Of a stretch of DNA of 9,881 nt, positions 1 to 6,321 are shown in pieces. The stretch is from Planctomycetaceae bacterium. GTDB taxonomy: Bacteria; Planctomycetota; Planctomycetia; Pirellulales; Thermoguttaceae. Position 1 is the stretch's first letter. Each line of letters starts with the position of its first letter. Under the pieces are notes generated by a model. The model worked only from the letters and a program-made list of their open reading frames with translations, was not told where the DNA came from and ran no database searches. The translations under genes and the position numbers were made by a program. Location of the stretch: contig WRMR01000150.1 of NCBI GenBank assembly GCA_009776995.1, positions 1 through 9,881 on the forward strand, read 5' to 3'.

Positions 1-2
1 TT

Positions 3-1577
3 CTCAACACCGACGAGGATGAGCCGGAAGCCAGACTCAATCTCAACGTGCTGCTCGAACAGCAGCCGATTCCTTCGGCCATCCCGAAGGAAAAGGAAGA
101 GCTGAACGCACCGATTTCAGCGATCATGCTCAACCCGGAGCCGGAAAAATGGAATAGTGACCCGATCCGGCTTTATCTGGCGCAAATGGCGAACATCCCG
201 TTGCTGACGCGGGAAGATGAAGTCGTCATTGCCAAGAAAATCGAAAAAGCCCGCCGCAGTTTCCGTCATGCCGTCATGGAATCGTCGTATGCCCTGCACA
301 CGGCTTACGAAACGCTGACGAAGGTTTACAGCGGCGAATTACCCTTCGACCGGACGATTAAAATTTCGCCGACCGAAGATTACGCAAAAGACCAGATTTA
401 CCGGCGCATGCCCGAAAATTTCAAAACGCTGGCCGTTCTGCTCGAACGCAACCGCACCGACTTTCAAACGCTCGTCCGCAAGAGTACACCGGAACTTTTC
501 AAAAATGAAATCCGCAAACGTTTCGTGCGGCAACGCCGCCGCGCAATGCTGCTGACGGAGGAATTGAGTCTCAGTACGCGGCGTGTCATCCTGTTGATGA
601 AACAACTCGAAAAAATTTCCGCCCGAATGGATGAAATCCGGTCGTTGCTCTCAAATCCGGGCATCAAAATTGCGGAAACACGCCGGGAGTCCATGCGGAA
701 GGAATTACGCGGCCTCATTCTCGAAACGCAGGAAAGCCCGCGCAGCCTGCGCAACCGCATTGCCAAAGTCCGCGAGCATCTTGCCGAATACGACACGGCC
801 AAGACGGAACTGTCGCGTGCGAATTTGCGGCTGGTCGTGTCGGTGGCCAAAAAATATCGTAACCGCGGTTTGAGTTTCCTCGACCTGATTCAGGAAGGCA
901 ATACCGGCCTCATGCGCGCGGTTGACAAGTTTGAGTACCGCCGCGGCTACAAGTTTTCAACCTACGCGACGTGGTGGATTCGTCAGGCGATCACCCGGGC
1001 AATTTCCGAGCAATCACGAACGATCCGCATTCCGGTGCATATCATCGACGCACTGTCGAAACTGCGTGCGACGGCACGGTCGTTGTACCAGCGTTACGGC
1101 TACGAGCCGTCGGTGCCTGAAATTGCATATGAAGCGAACATCCCGCTTGAAGAAGCGTATCGAATTATCGAAATGGGTGCCCAACCGATCAGTCTGGAAC
1201 ATCCCGTCGGTGAGGGTGACGAAACCTGTTTCGGCGAATTTGTCGCGGATTTCGGCACCGAACGCCCGGAACACTCGGCCTCCAACAGCCTTCTGCGCGA
1301 CCGCATCGAAACGCTGTTGCAAACGCTCTCGCACCGGGAACGCGAGATCATCAAACTGCGTTACGGCTTGGTGGACGGCCTGACCTATACGCTCGAGGAA
1401 GTGGGACGGATTTTTGAGGTCACCCGCGAGCGTGTCCGGCAAATTGAAGCCAAAGCGGTTCAAAAACTGCAACACCCGATGCGGTTGCGTCAACTCAAAC
1501 AGTTCCTCGATGAGGAAAACCCGCAAGTCAACAACCATGCCATGCAGGACGACTGGTTTGCGCCGGAATGGAGTTAG
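3..1577 (+). CDS. rpoD: Primary RNA polymerase sigma factor, RpoD/SigA type (5' partial)
   Basis: Primary (housekeeping) sigma factor that directs RNA polymerase to -35/-10 promoters. The frame is open to the left edge: GTG at 48 is only the first possible start codon, and 15 further codons (LNTDEDEPEARLNLN) precede it, so the real start lies outside the window. Counting from codon 48, region 1.2 is about residues 38-70 (DPIRLYLAQM...LLTREDE). A charged non-conserved segment of roughly 170 residues follows. Region 2 is 253-330, with NLRLVVSVAKKYRNRGLSFLDL, the core/-10 helix YKFSTYATWWIRQAI and RTIRIPVH typical of primary sigmas. Region 3 is about 333-410. Region 4 is about 413-488, with the -35 recognition helix TRERVRQIEAKAVQKLQHP. 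A tail of about 20 residues extends past region 4.2. Region 2.4 and 4.2 sequences match RpoD rather than stress or sporulation sigmas. Convergent with the lipoprotein gene. Confidence 0.95.
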   Translation, partial: LNTDEDEPEARLNLNVLLEQQPIPSAIPKEKEELNAPISAIMLNPEPEKWNSDPIRLYLAQMANIPLLTREDEVVIAKKIEKARRSFRHAVMESSYALHTAYETLTKVYSGELPFDRTIKISPTEDYAKDQIYRRMPENFKTLAVLLERNRTDFQTLVRKSTPELFKNEIRKRFVRQRRRAMLLTEELSLSTRRVILLMKQLEKISARMDEIRSLLSNPGIKIAETRRESMRKELRGLILETQESPRSLRNRIAKVREHLAEYDTAKTELSRANLRLVVSVAKKYRNRGLSFLDLIQEGNTGLMRAVDKFEYRRGYKFSTYATWWIRQAITRAISEQSRTIRIPVHIIDALSKLRATARSLYQRYGYEPSVPEIAYEANIPLEEAYRIIEMGAQPISLEHPVGEGDETCFGEFVADFGTERPEHSASNSLLRDRIETLLQTLSHREREIIKLRYGLVDGLTYTLEEVGRIFEVTRERVRQIEAKAVQKLQHPMRLRQLKQFLDEENPQVNNHAMQDDWFAPEWS

Positions 1578-1602
1578 GACTCGCACAAAAAAACGTAAAC
1601 AT

Positions 1603-1669
1603 TTCAGTCAGAGCTGCGAGAGTTATCGAGCGGAATGACCGCTCCGTAACCGTCGCGGCTCTGATTGGA
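1603..1669. terminator. Long imperfect hairpin between convergent genes (candidate bidirectional terminator)
   Basis: Between the sigma stop (1577) and the lipoprotein stop (1696). 1603-1619 pairs with 1653-1669 (17 pairs including G-U wobbles; core CAGAGCTGCGA against TCGCGGCTCTG). After a 2x2 mismatch, 1622-1626 pairs with 1646-1650. After one C-C mismatch, GAGCGG (1628-1633) pairs with CCGCTC (1639-1644) around the loop AATGA. About 28 pairs in all. On the - strand a T7 run lies about 10 nt past the stem (complement of the A run at 1587-1593); on + there is no T-run. The termination role is inferred from position. The length is unusual for a simple terminator, so a structured RNA or a palindromic repeat element is an alternative. 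Confidence 0.5.
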
Positions 1670-1695
1670 CGAATAACCAATTCTTTCGAGAGCCC

Positions 1696-2181
1696 TTAAT
1701 TCGAGTGCATTTCCTGTCGGATCGCGATACCAACATCCAGTGTTTCCGAAACCTTTTTGCCGGGCATACGGAAAGTCAACGGCGTTGATGCGACATTGCC
1801 GAAGTGAGGTTCCACCAGAGTCCAGGTTTTTCCGGGAATCGCTTCCTCGGTTTCGGCATTGAGCAAAACTCCGGGTTCCACTTCCGTCTTGGTGACGGTG
1901 ACTTTATAATCGCCTTCGACGACACCGTCGTAGCGTCCCTGGGTTTTGAGTGCCACTTTGCCGGACTGATCCGTGACACCACCGGCGGTCCATTGTTGCA
2001 GGCTTGAATCCTGATGAAACAGCGCAACAACCGCCCCTTCCAGGGGCCGATTATCTTGCGTAATCACCAGAGTACACGGATACAAGGCCGGCATGTCGGC
2101 AGGAACGTTTTGTTGGCATCCCGAAATAACCGACAAGGACAGTAAAATGAAAACGATCAATAATGGAATGTGAGTTTTCAT
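1696..2181 (-). CDS. Small lipoprotein with carboxypeptidase-regulatory/transthyretin-like domain
   Basis: 161-residue predicted lipoprotein. ATG at 2181 is chosen over the longer frame (to 2304) because it is preceded by GGAG six bases upstream and starts a proper signal peptide: MKTHIP, a hydrophobic stretch at 7-20, and the lipobox ISGC with Cys22 as the lipidated residue. After a short linker, residues about 36-100 (PCTLVITQDNRPLEGAVVAL...GGVTDQSGKVAL...GDYKVTVTK) have the pattern of a carboxypeptidase-regulatory-like beta-sandwich: a 'simple' extracellular domain, with no catalytic residues seen. It lies 122 bp downstream of the DUF1559 gene on the same strand, and the pair very likely shares a transcript. 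Lipoproteins of this kind commonly follow DUF1559 genes in planctomycetes; their function is not established. An envelope structural or adhesive role is inference. Confidence 0.82.
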   Translation of the reverse strand: MKTHIPLLIVFILLSLSVISGCQQNVPADMPALYPCTLVITQDNRPLEGAVVALFHQDSSLQQWTAGGVTDQSGKVALKTQGRYDGVVEGDYKVTVTKTEVEPGVLLNAETEEAIPGKTWTLVEPHFGNVASTPLTFRMPGKKVSETLDVGIAIRQEMHSN

Positions 2182-2187
2182 GAAATT

Positions 2188-2191
2188 CTCC
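2188..2191 (-). promoter_or_regulatory. Ribosome binding site that sets the lipoprotein start
   Basis: CTCC on + reads GGAG on -, separated by 6 nt from the ATG at 2181. The upstream in-frame ATG at 2304 would add 41 residues ahead of the signal peptide, so this site and the lipobox together fix the start. Confidence 0.7.
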
Positions 2192-2237
2192 GTGAGTAGC
2201 GAGGTTTGTCCCGCATGAAAGGGATTGGGCAGAGTGA

Positions 2238-2257
2238 CCGGGGTTTTTATCCCCCGG
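2238..2257 (-). other. GC-rich intercistronic hairpin between DUF1559 and lipoprotein genes
   Basis: CCGGGG (2238-2243) and CCCCGG (2252-2257) form a perfect 6-bp stem with an 8-nt loop. It lies in the 122-bp gap downstream of the DUF1559 stop and upstream of the lipoprotein ribosome binding site. No T-run follows on the - strand, so it is not a canonical terminator. It could partly attenuate read-through or protect the 3' end of the upstream message. Confidence 0.4.
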
Positions 2258-2303
2258 CACTTGCTGAAACGATCGAAAAGTGAACACCATGCAAGGTGTT
2301 CCA

Positions 2304-3452
2304 CTACAATACGGAAGCGGATTCACCGCCGTTGGGAAAACCTAACGCTCCCCAAACTCCGAGCAATGATTTTCCGGCGGAACCCACAGGCTCGTCGAGC
2401 ATCCCGCCGCCGTAATTGATGGTTTCCGAAATAAACTGGACACTTCCGTCAAACATTGCCGCATTGACGCCGCCGGTATGGTTACTGGTGGCGGGATAAA
2501 GTCCCCAACGCGATTGCGGGAGATCATTCTTGACGGTATAAGTGGCACGACTGTAACAGGATGGTGCGTTCGGAGGTGTTGCCGTTTGAAAACCGGTATG
2601 GATTGCCGCGCCATCGTGAATGCGGCCTCCCCGACGATTCCCATTGGCCTGATTATACTGCGACGCACTTGTGTCGGTAAAATTGTAGGGATTGCTTAGT
2701 GTGCCATTGGGAGCAACCTGAGCCGGCATACACTTTGTGCCGGGTTTGTTGTTCGCGTTAGCAACTCCCATTTGGACGCCTCCTTTGATTTTCCCCACCG
2801 TACCTCCGCTCCCCATCACGGCTTCACTCATGGCTACTGTGTTGCTGGTTCCGTCGGATGCGGCTGACATGCTCTTCCAGGTTTGATTGGCGAACATGGA
2901 ACGACCTTGAAAAATTGCGGAATTGTAATTTTCGCAATCCCAGATAATGTCGGAAAGACAAGCCATGTAATTGTTCGACATATATTCGTCATTGTTCCCA
3001 TCCGAAGGACAACGAAATGCCGAAAGACGAACGCTGAACACTTTAGCCGCTGTGCTTCCCCGGTCGCGTGGATAACTTCCGCCATTAGCGGCAACATCCT
3101 CATATTTGGCCGTTTGCTCGAGATACGGCATGAGATGGAGCTGGGCACTCCAATCGCTGTCTTCGCCGCGTCCGGCAAGGAGCCCGCCTGTATAAAAGTT
3201 GCCGCGCAACTTGGCGGACCTTTTGGCGGGAAACGCTTTGTAAGCATCATGGTAAGTATGCAAAGCCAAACCAAGTTGCTTCAAGTGATTTGTACATTGC
3301 ATCCGCCGAGCCGCCTCACGGGCAGACTGAACAGCAGGCAAAAGAAGTGAGATCAAAATCCCGATAATCGCGATGACGACAAGAAGCTCTACAAGAGTGA
3401 ATCCCGCTGAGATGCCTGTCTTTCTCATCTTTTCAGTTTTAAAAATTTTCAT
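2304..3452 (-). CDS. DUF1559 protein with type IV prepilin-like N-terminus and H-X9-DG domain
   Basis: 382-residue secreted or envelope protein of the planctomycete DUF1559 (PF07596/SBP_bac_10-like) family. The start at ATG 3452 follows AAAGGG with 8-nt spacing; the longer frame to 3512 would overlap the predicted -35 box. After a short basic leader (MKIFKTEKMRKTGISAG), the prepilin peptidase site G17|FTLVE is present, with the conserved Glu at +5 (E22). A hydrophobic helix covers about 18-40 (LLVVIAIIGILISLLLPA). The family hallmark AVQSAREAARRMQCTNHLKQ follows at 40-59. The C-terminal motif NHTGGVNAAMFDGSVQF has H325, nine residues, then D335-G336: the H-X9-DG signature. Length is normal for the family. 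Processing by a PilD-like peptidase and pseudopilin-like export are expected from the family; the substrate and role are unknown. The lipoprotein gene lies downstream. Confidence 0.93.
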   Translation of the reverse strand: MKIFKTEKMRKTGISAGFTLVELLVVIAIIGILISLLLPAVQSAREAARRMQCTNHLKQLGLALHTYHDAYKAFPAKRSAKLRGNFYTGGLLAGRGEDSDWSAQLHLMPYLEQTAKYEDVAANGGSYPRDRGSTAAKVFSVRLSAFRCPSDGNNDEYMSNNYMACLSDIIWDCENYNSAIFQGRSMFANQTWKSMSAASDGTSNTVAMSEAVMGSGGTVGKIKGGVQMGVANANNKPGTKCMPAQVAPNGTLSNPYNFTDTSASQYNQANGNRRGGRIHDGAAIHTGFQTATPPNAPSCYSRATYTVKNDLPQSRWGLYPATSNHTGGVNAAMFDGSVQFISETINYGGGMLDEPVGSAGKSLLGVWGALGFPNGGESASVL

Positions 3453-3484
3453 TTTTAGTACCCTTTCTTTCCAAGGAATGGACC

Positions 3485-3512
3485 GATAAATTTGTTGCAA
3501 AAACATTGTCAA
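3485..3512 (-). promoter_or_regulatory. Candidate sigma-70-type promoter of the DUF1559-lipoprotein unit
   Basis: On the - strand a perfect -35 box TTGACA (3512-3507), a 16-nt spacer, and a poor -10 TTTATC (3490-3485; 3 of 6 consensus). Initiation near 3478 would leave a leader of about 25 nt containing the AAAGGG ribosome binding site. The weak -10 keeps confidence low. Confidence 0.35.
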
Positions 3513-3930
3513 ACTCTAAAGCTGTAAATGGAATTTTCTCTTGCTTCTCCTTTCTATTTTTTCCATTGTTTGGAAATATGAAATTCAAACAGTTTGATTT
3601 AAGCGCGATACAAGAATTGCTTAATGATATGTTTAAAAAATATTATTTGTTTCAATAATTCGTATGAAATCCATTCGCTATGACATTAATTATAGCTATC
3701 GTTAGATAATTTCCAATACTTTTTGGCAATTTTTCCATAAAATAATGAGATTTTTCGGTGTTTACATGGTAATGGGATAGCCGTTTGTGTCTCAAGCAAG
3801 CATTTATTTCGAAAATATGATATTTATGTACACTCACTACCCGCACGCCTAGTGAAAAGATTTCGGCACAGAAATGTTTATCCGGCCTAAAAACGGAATT
3901 TTACATACCCACCGCATAATACCGCCAACC
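3513..3930. other. AT-rich gene-free region upstream of two divergent units
   Basis: Hand count of 3541-3840 gives 85 G+C of 300 (28%), against about 55% in a sampled segment of the next gene (4141-4200). The only sizeable open frame (64 codons on -, 3652-3846) has unlikely composition, no ribosome binding site and no family resemblance. Many TATAAT-like hexamers occur by composition, so no promoter can be singled out for the gene at 3975. A 13-bp near-palindrome AAATAT-G-ATATTT is at 3813-3825. No RNA gene was recognised. Could be regulatory upstream DNA or a remnant of acquired DNA. Confidence 0.6.
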
Positions 3931-3962
3931 TTCAGTCACTGATTTTTTGTCCAGTGATTGGA
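3931..3962 (+). other. Hairpin just upstream of the GT2-like gene
   Basis: TTCAGTCACTG (3931-3941) pairs with CAGTGATTGGA (3952-3962): 11 pairs, two of them G-U, with core TCACTG/CAGTGA perfect and a 10-nt loop ATTTTTTGTC. It ends 12 nt before the ATG at 3975. No T-run follows the stem, so it is not a simple terminator on +. If within the leader it could affect translation of the gene. Confidence 0.45.
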
Positions 3963-3974
3963 TGAACTGGTCGA

Positions 3975-4646
3975 ATGAAAAGAACAAGGATGATTTCGGA
4001 TGGAAAAACAGAAACCAGTCGTCACATTGCGAAAGATGGTTACGTGAAAATAAAAATCAGTGTGATACTGCCGGTTCACAACGCCGAGAAAGAACTCATT
4101 TCTCTGGTAAACGATTGTTTTGAAACGACGGGTGACATTCAAGCCGATTGCGAGATTGTCATTATTGATGACGCATCGACCGACGCGAGCGGGGAGATCG
4201 CGGAAAATCTGTCGCTGGAATTTCCTCAGATCAAGGTGATTTCCCAGTGGGACGCTTTGGGAACCGAAAAGTCGATCCTGAATGGGTTGCGCCTTGCTGA
4301 AGGTAGCTTGTTGTACATTTATTATCTCATGTCCGGCTATATGTTCCCGCAAATCACGCTATACTACGAGGCCATGCCGTTTACCGATGTTGTTTTGGGA
4401 CGTTTTCTCGGCCCAACTGAGAATTATGTGGGGATGGCCATGTTGAAAAGTCAAACGCTCCCGGTTTTGGGAAATGCAGTTGCCAATCCGGAAGAGGCCG
4501 TTTTACTGATGAACCGGAACAACGTCCGTTACCTTGAGCTTCGCTACGAGGCACGCGGCAACCGTAACGCGCCAAGTGCCCATGAGGCAACCATCAAACC
4601 AGGAAAGTCCAGGAGAGCATCAAAATCCGTCGTCCCGGCTTTTTAG
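3975..4646 (+). CDS. Degenerate family 2 glycosyltransferase-like protein
   Basis: 223 residues from ATG 3975. An equally plausible start is GTG 4044 (200 residues), which puts the first beta-strand right at the N-terminus (VKIKISVILPVHN), as GT2 enzymes usually have; neither start has a clear ribosome binding site. The N-terminal half is recognisably GT-A/GT2: ISVILPVHNAEKEL (28-41) and the nucleotide-binding strand VIIDDASTD (62-70). ILNGLRLAEG (101-110) matches the usual 'NxGlxxAxG' helix. The next motif should be the acidic DXD metal site (LDSDD-type), but the sequence reads YIYYLMSGY (114-122), with Met-Ser-Gly where Asp-x-Asp is expected. The C-terminal half is short and not recognised, with a basic tail. 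It may be a non-catalytic GT2 relative or a decaying gene; the frame is intact over its length. The XRE-type gene follows after 40 bp. Confidence 0.65.
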   Translation: MKRTRMISDGKTETSRHIAKDGYVKIKISVILPVHNAEKELISLVNDCFETTGDIQADCEIVIIDDASTDASGEIAENLSLEFPQIKVISQWDALGTEKSILNGLRLAEGSLLYIYYLMSGYMFPQITLYYEAMPFTDVVLGRFLGPTENYVGMAMLKSQTLPVLGNAVANPEEAVLLMNRNNVRYLELRYEARGNRNAPSAHEATIKPGKSRRASKSVVPAF

Positions 4647-4670
4647 TCGGGAACTGTCAACCCCCTAACC

Positions 4671-4679
4671 AGGAAAAGG
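4671..4679 (+). promoter_or_regulatory. Ribosome binding site of the XRE-type gene
   Basis: Purine-rich AGGAAAAGG ends 7 nt before ATG 4687 and lies inside the 40-bp gap after the GT2-like stop. It favours 4687 over the out-of-frame ATG at 4682 and suggests independent translation within a shared transcript. Confidence 0.55.
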
Positions 4680-4686
4680 TGATGCC

Positions 4687-5262
4687 ATGCTGGAGTCAAC
4701 GGATCCCTATACGTCGGCAGTGTCAATCCCTCCGTTGGCTGTGCCGACACCGGCTTTTGCGCCCGGCGAAATACCGCTCCAAAACATCTGCGAAGCGGAA
4801 TCCCGGTTTCCGCTTCACCGTTTGGCCGAAGTTCGAAAAAACCAGGGAGTTTCCATCGCCAACCTGGCGCGGCGGCTCAACATGGAAGCGATCAACGTTC
4901 GCATGCAGGAAAAACCCACCTCCGACATGCTGTTAAGTCAACTCTATCGATGGCGGGAAATACTTGACGTTCCCATTTCTGAACTGCTGATCGACCCGGA
5001 AGATACGCTCGATGATCCGATCAAGTCCCGCGCGTCGCTCGTGCGGGTGATGAAAACCGTGCGTTCCATTCTCGAAACGGCTCGCGAAAAGCCGGTCCAA
5101 CGGATGGCGCAAACCCTGTTCGACCAGTTGGTGGAAATCATGCCCGAACTGAAGGATGTTTCCTCGTGGCCCACGGTGGGACAGTCCCGCGAATTCAAAG
5201 ATTATGGCCAGGCGATCTACCGCCGTTTCGACCCCGGCGTTGAGCAGGCCATGATGGAATAA
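4687..5262 (+). CDS. XRE/Cro-C1-type helix-turn-helix protein
   Basis: 191 residues. A proline-rich, probably flexible N-terminus (1-40) precedes a helix-turn-helix domain at about 43-103. LHRLAEVRKNQGVSIANLARRLNM aligns with the classic XRE pattern (helix 1, then SxxxLARxL helix 2), and the rest through LDVPISELLID (93-103) aligns without gaps. The recognition-helix region reads MEAINVRMQEK in place of the usual S-x-x-x-I-S-R-I-E. Residues about 112-155 (IKSRASLVRVMKTVRSILETAREKPVQRMAQTLFDQLVEI) look alpha-helical and may mediate oligomerisation. The C-terminus (156-191) is not recognised. A DNA-binding regulatory role is inferred from the fold; the target is unknown. The gene directly follows the GT2-like gene and probably shares its transcript. 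It is convergent with the ABC ATPase gene. Confidence 0.75.
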   Translation: MLESTDPYTSAVSIPPLAVPTPAFAPGEIPLQNICEAESRFPLHRLAEVRKNQGVSIANLARRLNMEAINVRMQEKPTSDMLLSQLYRWREILDVPISELLIDPEDTLDDPIKSRASLVRVMKTVRSILETAREKPVQRMAQTLFDQLVEIMPELKDVSSWPTVGQSREFKDYGQAIYRRFDPGVEQAMME

Positions 5263-5393
5263 GGATTTTAGCGGAGATATTCAACAAGGCAAATCGGTCT
5301 GGGTATCCACGGCAGGGCGATCACGGCGTAAGTGAGTGATGATACCAACCCGAATCGCTCGCGGGCAGATCGCCGGAGGGCTTGACTCACTCC
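5263..5393. other. Convergent intergenic gap without a clear terminator
   Basis: 131 bp between the HTH stop and the ABC stop. Two long-range inverted repeats are visible: GGCGATC (5316-5322) with GATCGCC (5368-5374), and AAGTGAG (5330-5336) with CTCACTT (5393-5399, running into the ABC stop). The arms cross rather than nest, so both cannot form as one simple stem. No T-run follows either. Confidence 0.4.
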
Positions 5394-6119
5394 TCACTTG
5401 ATCCCGGTGAGTTTGCGAAACTTCGCGTCAAGGTCACTGCCGCCTCCGCGAAAATCGCCAATAGAGCCGTCGAAGGCAAGCCGTCCTTCGTTGATGAAAA
5501 CCACCCGGGACGCGACTGCTTCGACTTCCTGGAGGATGTGCGTCGAAAGCAGAATCGTTTTTTGCTCGCCGATCTTGCGGAGCATGCGGCGCACATCGTG
5601 GATCTGGTTCGGGTCAAGCCCGGCGGTCGGCTCGTCCATAATGAGGACTTCCGGCTCGTGTAGCAGTACGTTGGCCATGCCGACCCGTTGCCGGAACCCG
5701 CGGGACAGTTTCCCGATTGGCTTTTCAAAGACCGTTTCGAGAGCGCAAATTTCAACGACTTTGGCAATGCGGTTGCGGGTTTGCGGCTTGTTCAACCCGC
5801 GGGCGTTCGCGAAAAACTGCAACAGCGAACGCGGCGTCATATCGGGGTAAAGCGGGCCGTTTTCGGGCAAATAGCCGAGTTTCGCCGCTCCGGCAAGCCG
5901 GTTGGACGCCATGTCATGTCCGGCAATCCGGGCTGTTCCGCGACTGGGAGCCAGGTAGCCGGTCAACAGTTTCATGGTCGTGCTTTTCCCGGCCCCGTTC
6001 GGCCCGAGAAACGCAACGACCTCGCCTTTGTCAACGCAAAACGTGACATCATCTATCGCCGCAAAATCGCCATAGTATTTCGTCAGGTGGACCGCTTCGA
6101 TCATGGCTGCACTCATCAT
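5394..6119 (-). CDS. ABC transporter ATP-binding protein, GldA/NatA-like, without visible permease
   Basis: 241-residue cytoplasmic ATPase subunit of an ABC-2-type exporter. Motifs: Walker A GPNGAGKST (39-47); Q-loop region LGYLPENGPLYPDMT (81-95), where the position often occupied by Gln reads Glu, as seen in GldA-type proteins; ABC signature LSRGFRQR (138-145); Walker B VLIMDEP (158-164); D-loop GLDP (167-170); switch His194 in LSTHIL. It is a single nucleotide-binding domain of normal length, so it should act as a dimer with membrane partners. GGAG lies 5 nt before ATG 6119 and 8 nt before the adjacent ATG 6116; either could be the start. A good promoter lies at 6189-6217. No permease gene adjoins it: downstream is the convergent HTH gene and upstream the divergent S46 peptidase. 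The transported substrate cannot be inferred from the ATPase. Confidence 0.92.
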   Translation of the reverse strand: MMSAAMIEAVHLTKYYGDFAAIDDVTFCVDKGEVVAFLGPNGAGKSTTMKLLTGYLAPSRGTARIAGHDMASNRLAGAAKLGYLPENGPLYPDMTPRSLLQFFANARGLNKPQTRNRIAKVVEICALETVFEKPIGKLSRGFRQRVGMANVLLHEPEVLIMDEPTAGLDPNQIHDVRRMLRKIGEQKTILLSTHILQEVEAVASRVVFINEGRLAFDGSIGDFRGGGSDLDAKFRKLTGIK

Positions 6120-6170
6120 TCCAACTCCGTCAATCCATACAGGTCAATCATCTTTTCAGGACGCATTTTG

Positions 6171-6203
6171 GTGAAAACAGACACATACAGGATATGTTTT
6201 CAC
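6171..6203. promoter_or_regulatory. 9-bp inverted repeat overlapping the ABC promoter (possible operator)
   Basis: GTGAAAACA (6171-6179) and TGTTTTCAC (6195-6203) are perfect inverted arms 15 bp apart, with a second small pair ACATA/TATGT inside (6183-6187, 6193-6197). The repeat surrounds the predicted ABC -10 and start point: the right arm sits in the -35/-10 spacer and the left arm around the start of transcription. Only one arm would be in the ABC transcript, so a DNA-binding site is more likely than an RNA hairpin. A 9-bp arm pair can occur by chance once in about 10 kb. Confidence 0.4.
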
Positions 6204-6217
6204 ATTGTCTTTGTCAA
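6189..6217 (-). promoter_or_regulatory. Sigma-70-type promoter of the ABC ATPase gene
   Basis: On the - strand: perfect -35 TTGACA (6217-6212), 17-nt spacer, -10 TATCCT (6194-6189; 4 of 6). Predicted start near 6182, leaving a leader of about 60 nt to ATG 6119. Confidence 0.6.
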
Positions 6218-6268
6218 GTCCACTGGTTGCCCTGTTACGAAAACAAGTGGCCCAAATCCAGAGAATGC

Positions 6269-6297
6269 TTGAAAATCTTGTTTTGGAGTGATAAAAT
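6269..6297 (+). promoter_or_regulatory. Sigma-70-type promoter of the S46 peptidase gene
   Basis: TTGAAA (6269-6274), exactly 17 nt, then TAAAAT (6292-6297), with TGA directly before the -10 forming an extended -10. Predicted start near 6304, giving a leader of about 65 nt to ATG 6371. This rules out translation of the open frame upstream of 6304. Confidence 0.7.
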
Positions 6298-6321
6298 AAC
6301 CAATGACAATGGGTTTTTTGT

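Noticed and set aside
1014..1586. Long open frames on the - strand opposite the sigma gene (and similar shadows opposite S46)
   Set aside because: They lie inside well-supported genes, have no family resemblance and reflect codon bias of the true strand.
2182..2304. 41-residue extension of the lipoprotein frame
   Set aside because: It places non-hydrophobic residues before the signal peptide and lacks a ribosome binding site; GGAG precedes ATG 2181.
3652..3846. 64-codon open frame on the - strand in the AT-rich gap
   Set aside because: No ribosome binding site, odd composition and no recognisable family; expected by chance in low-GC sequence.
4632..4652. Small stem TCCCG/CGGGA across the GT2-like stop codon
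   Set aside because: Only 5 bp and no T-run follows; not enough to call a terminator.
4598..4677. Ten-base direct repeat AACCAGGAAA near the GT2-like 3' end and in the following gap
   Set aside because: Two short purine-rich copies only; the second is explained by the ribosome binding site of the next gene.
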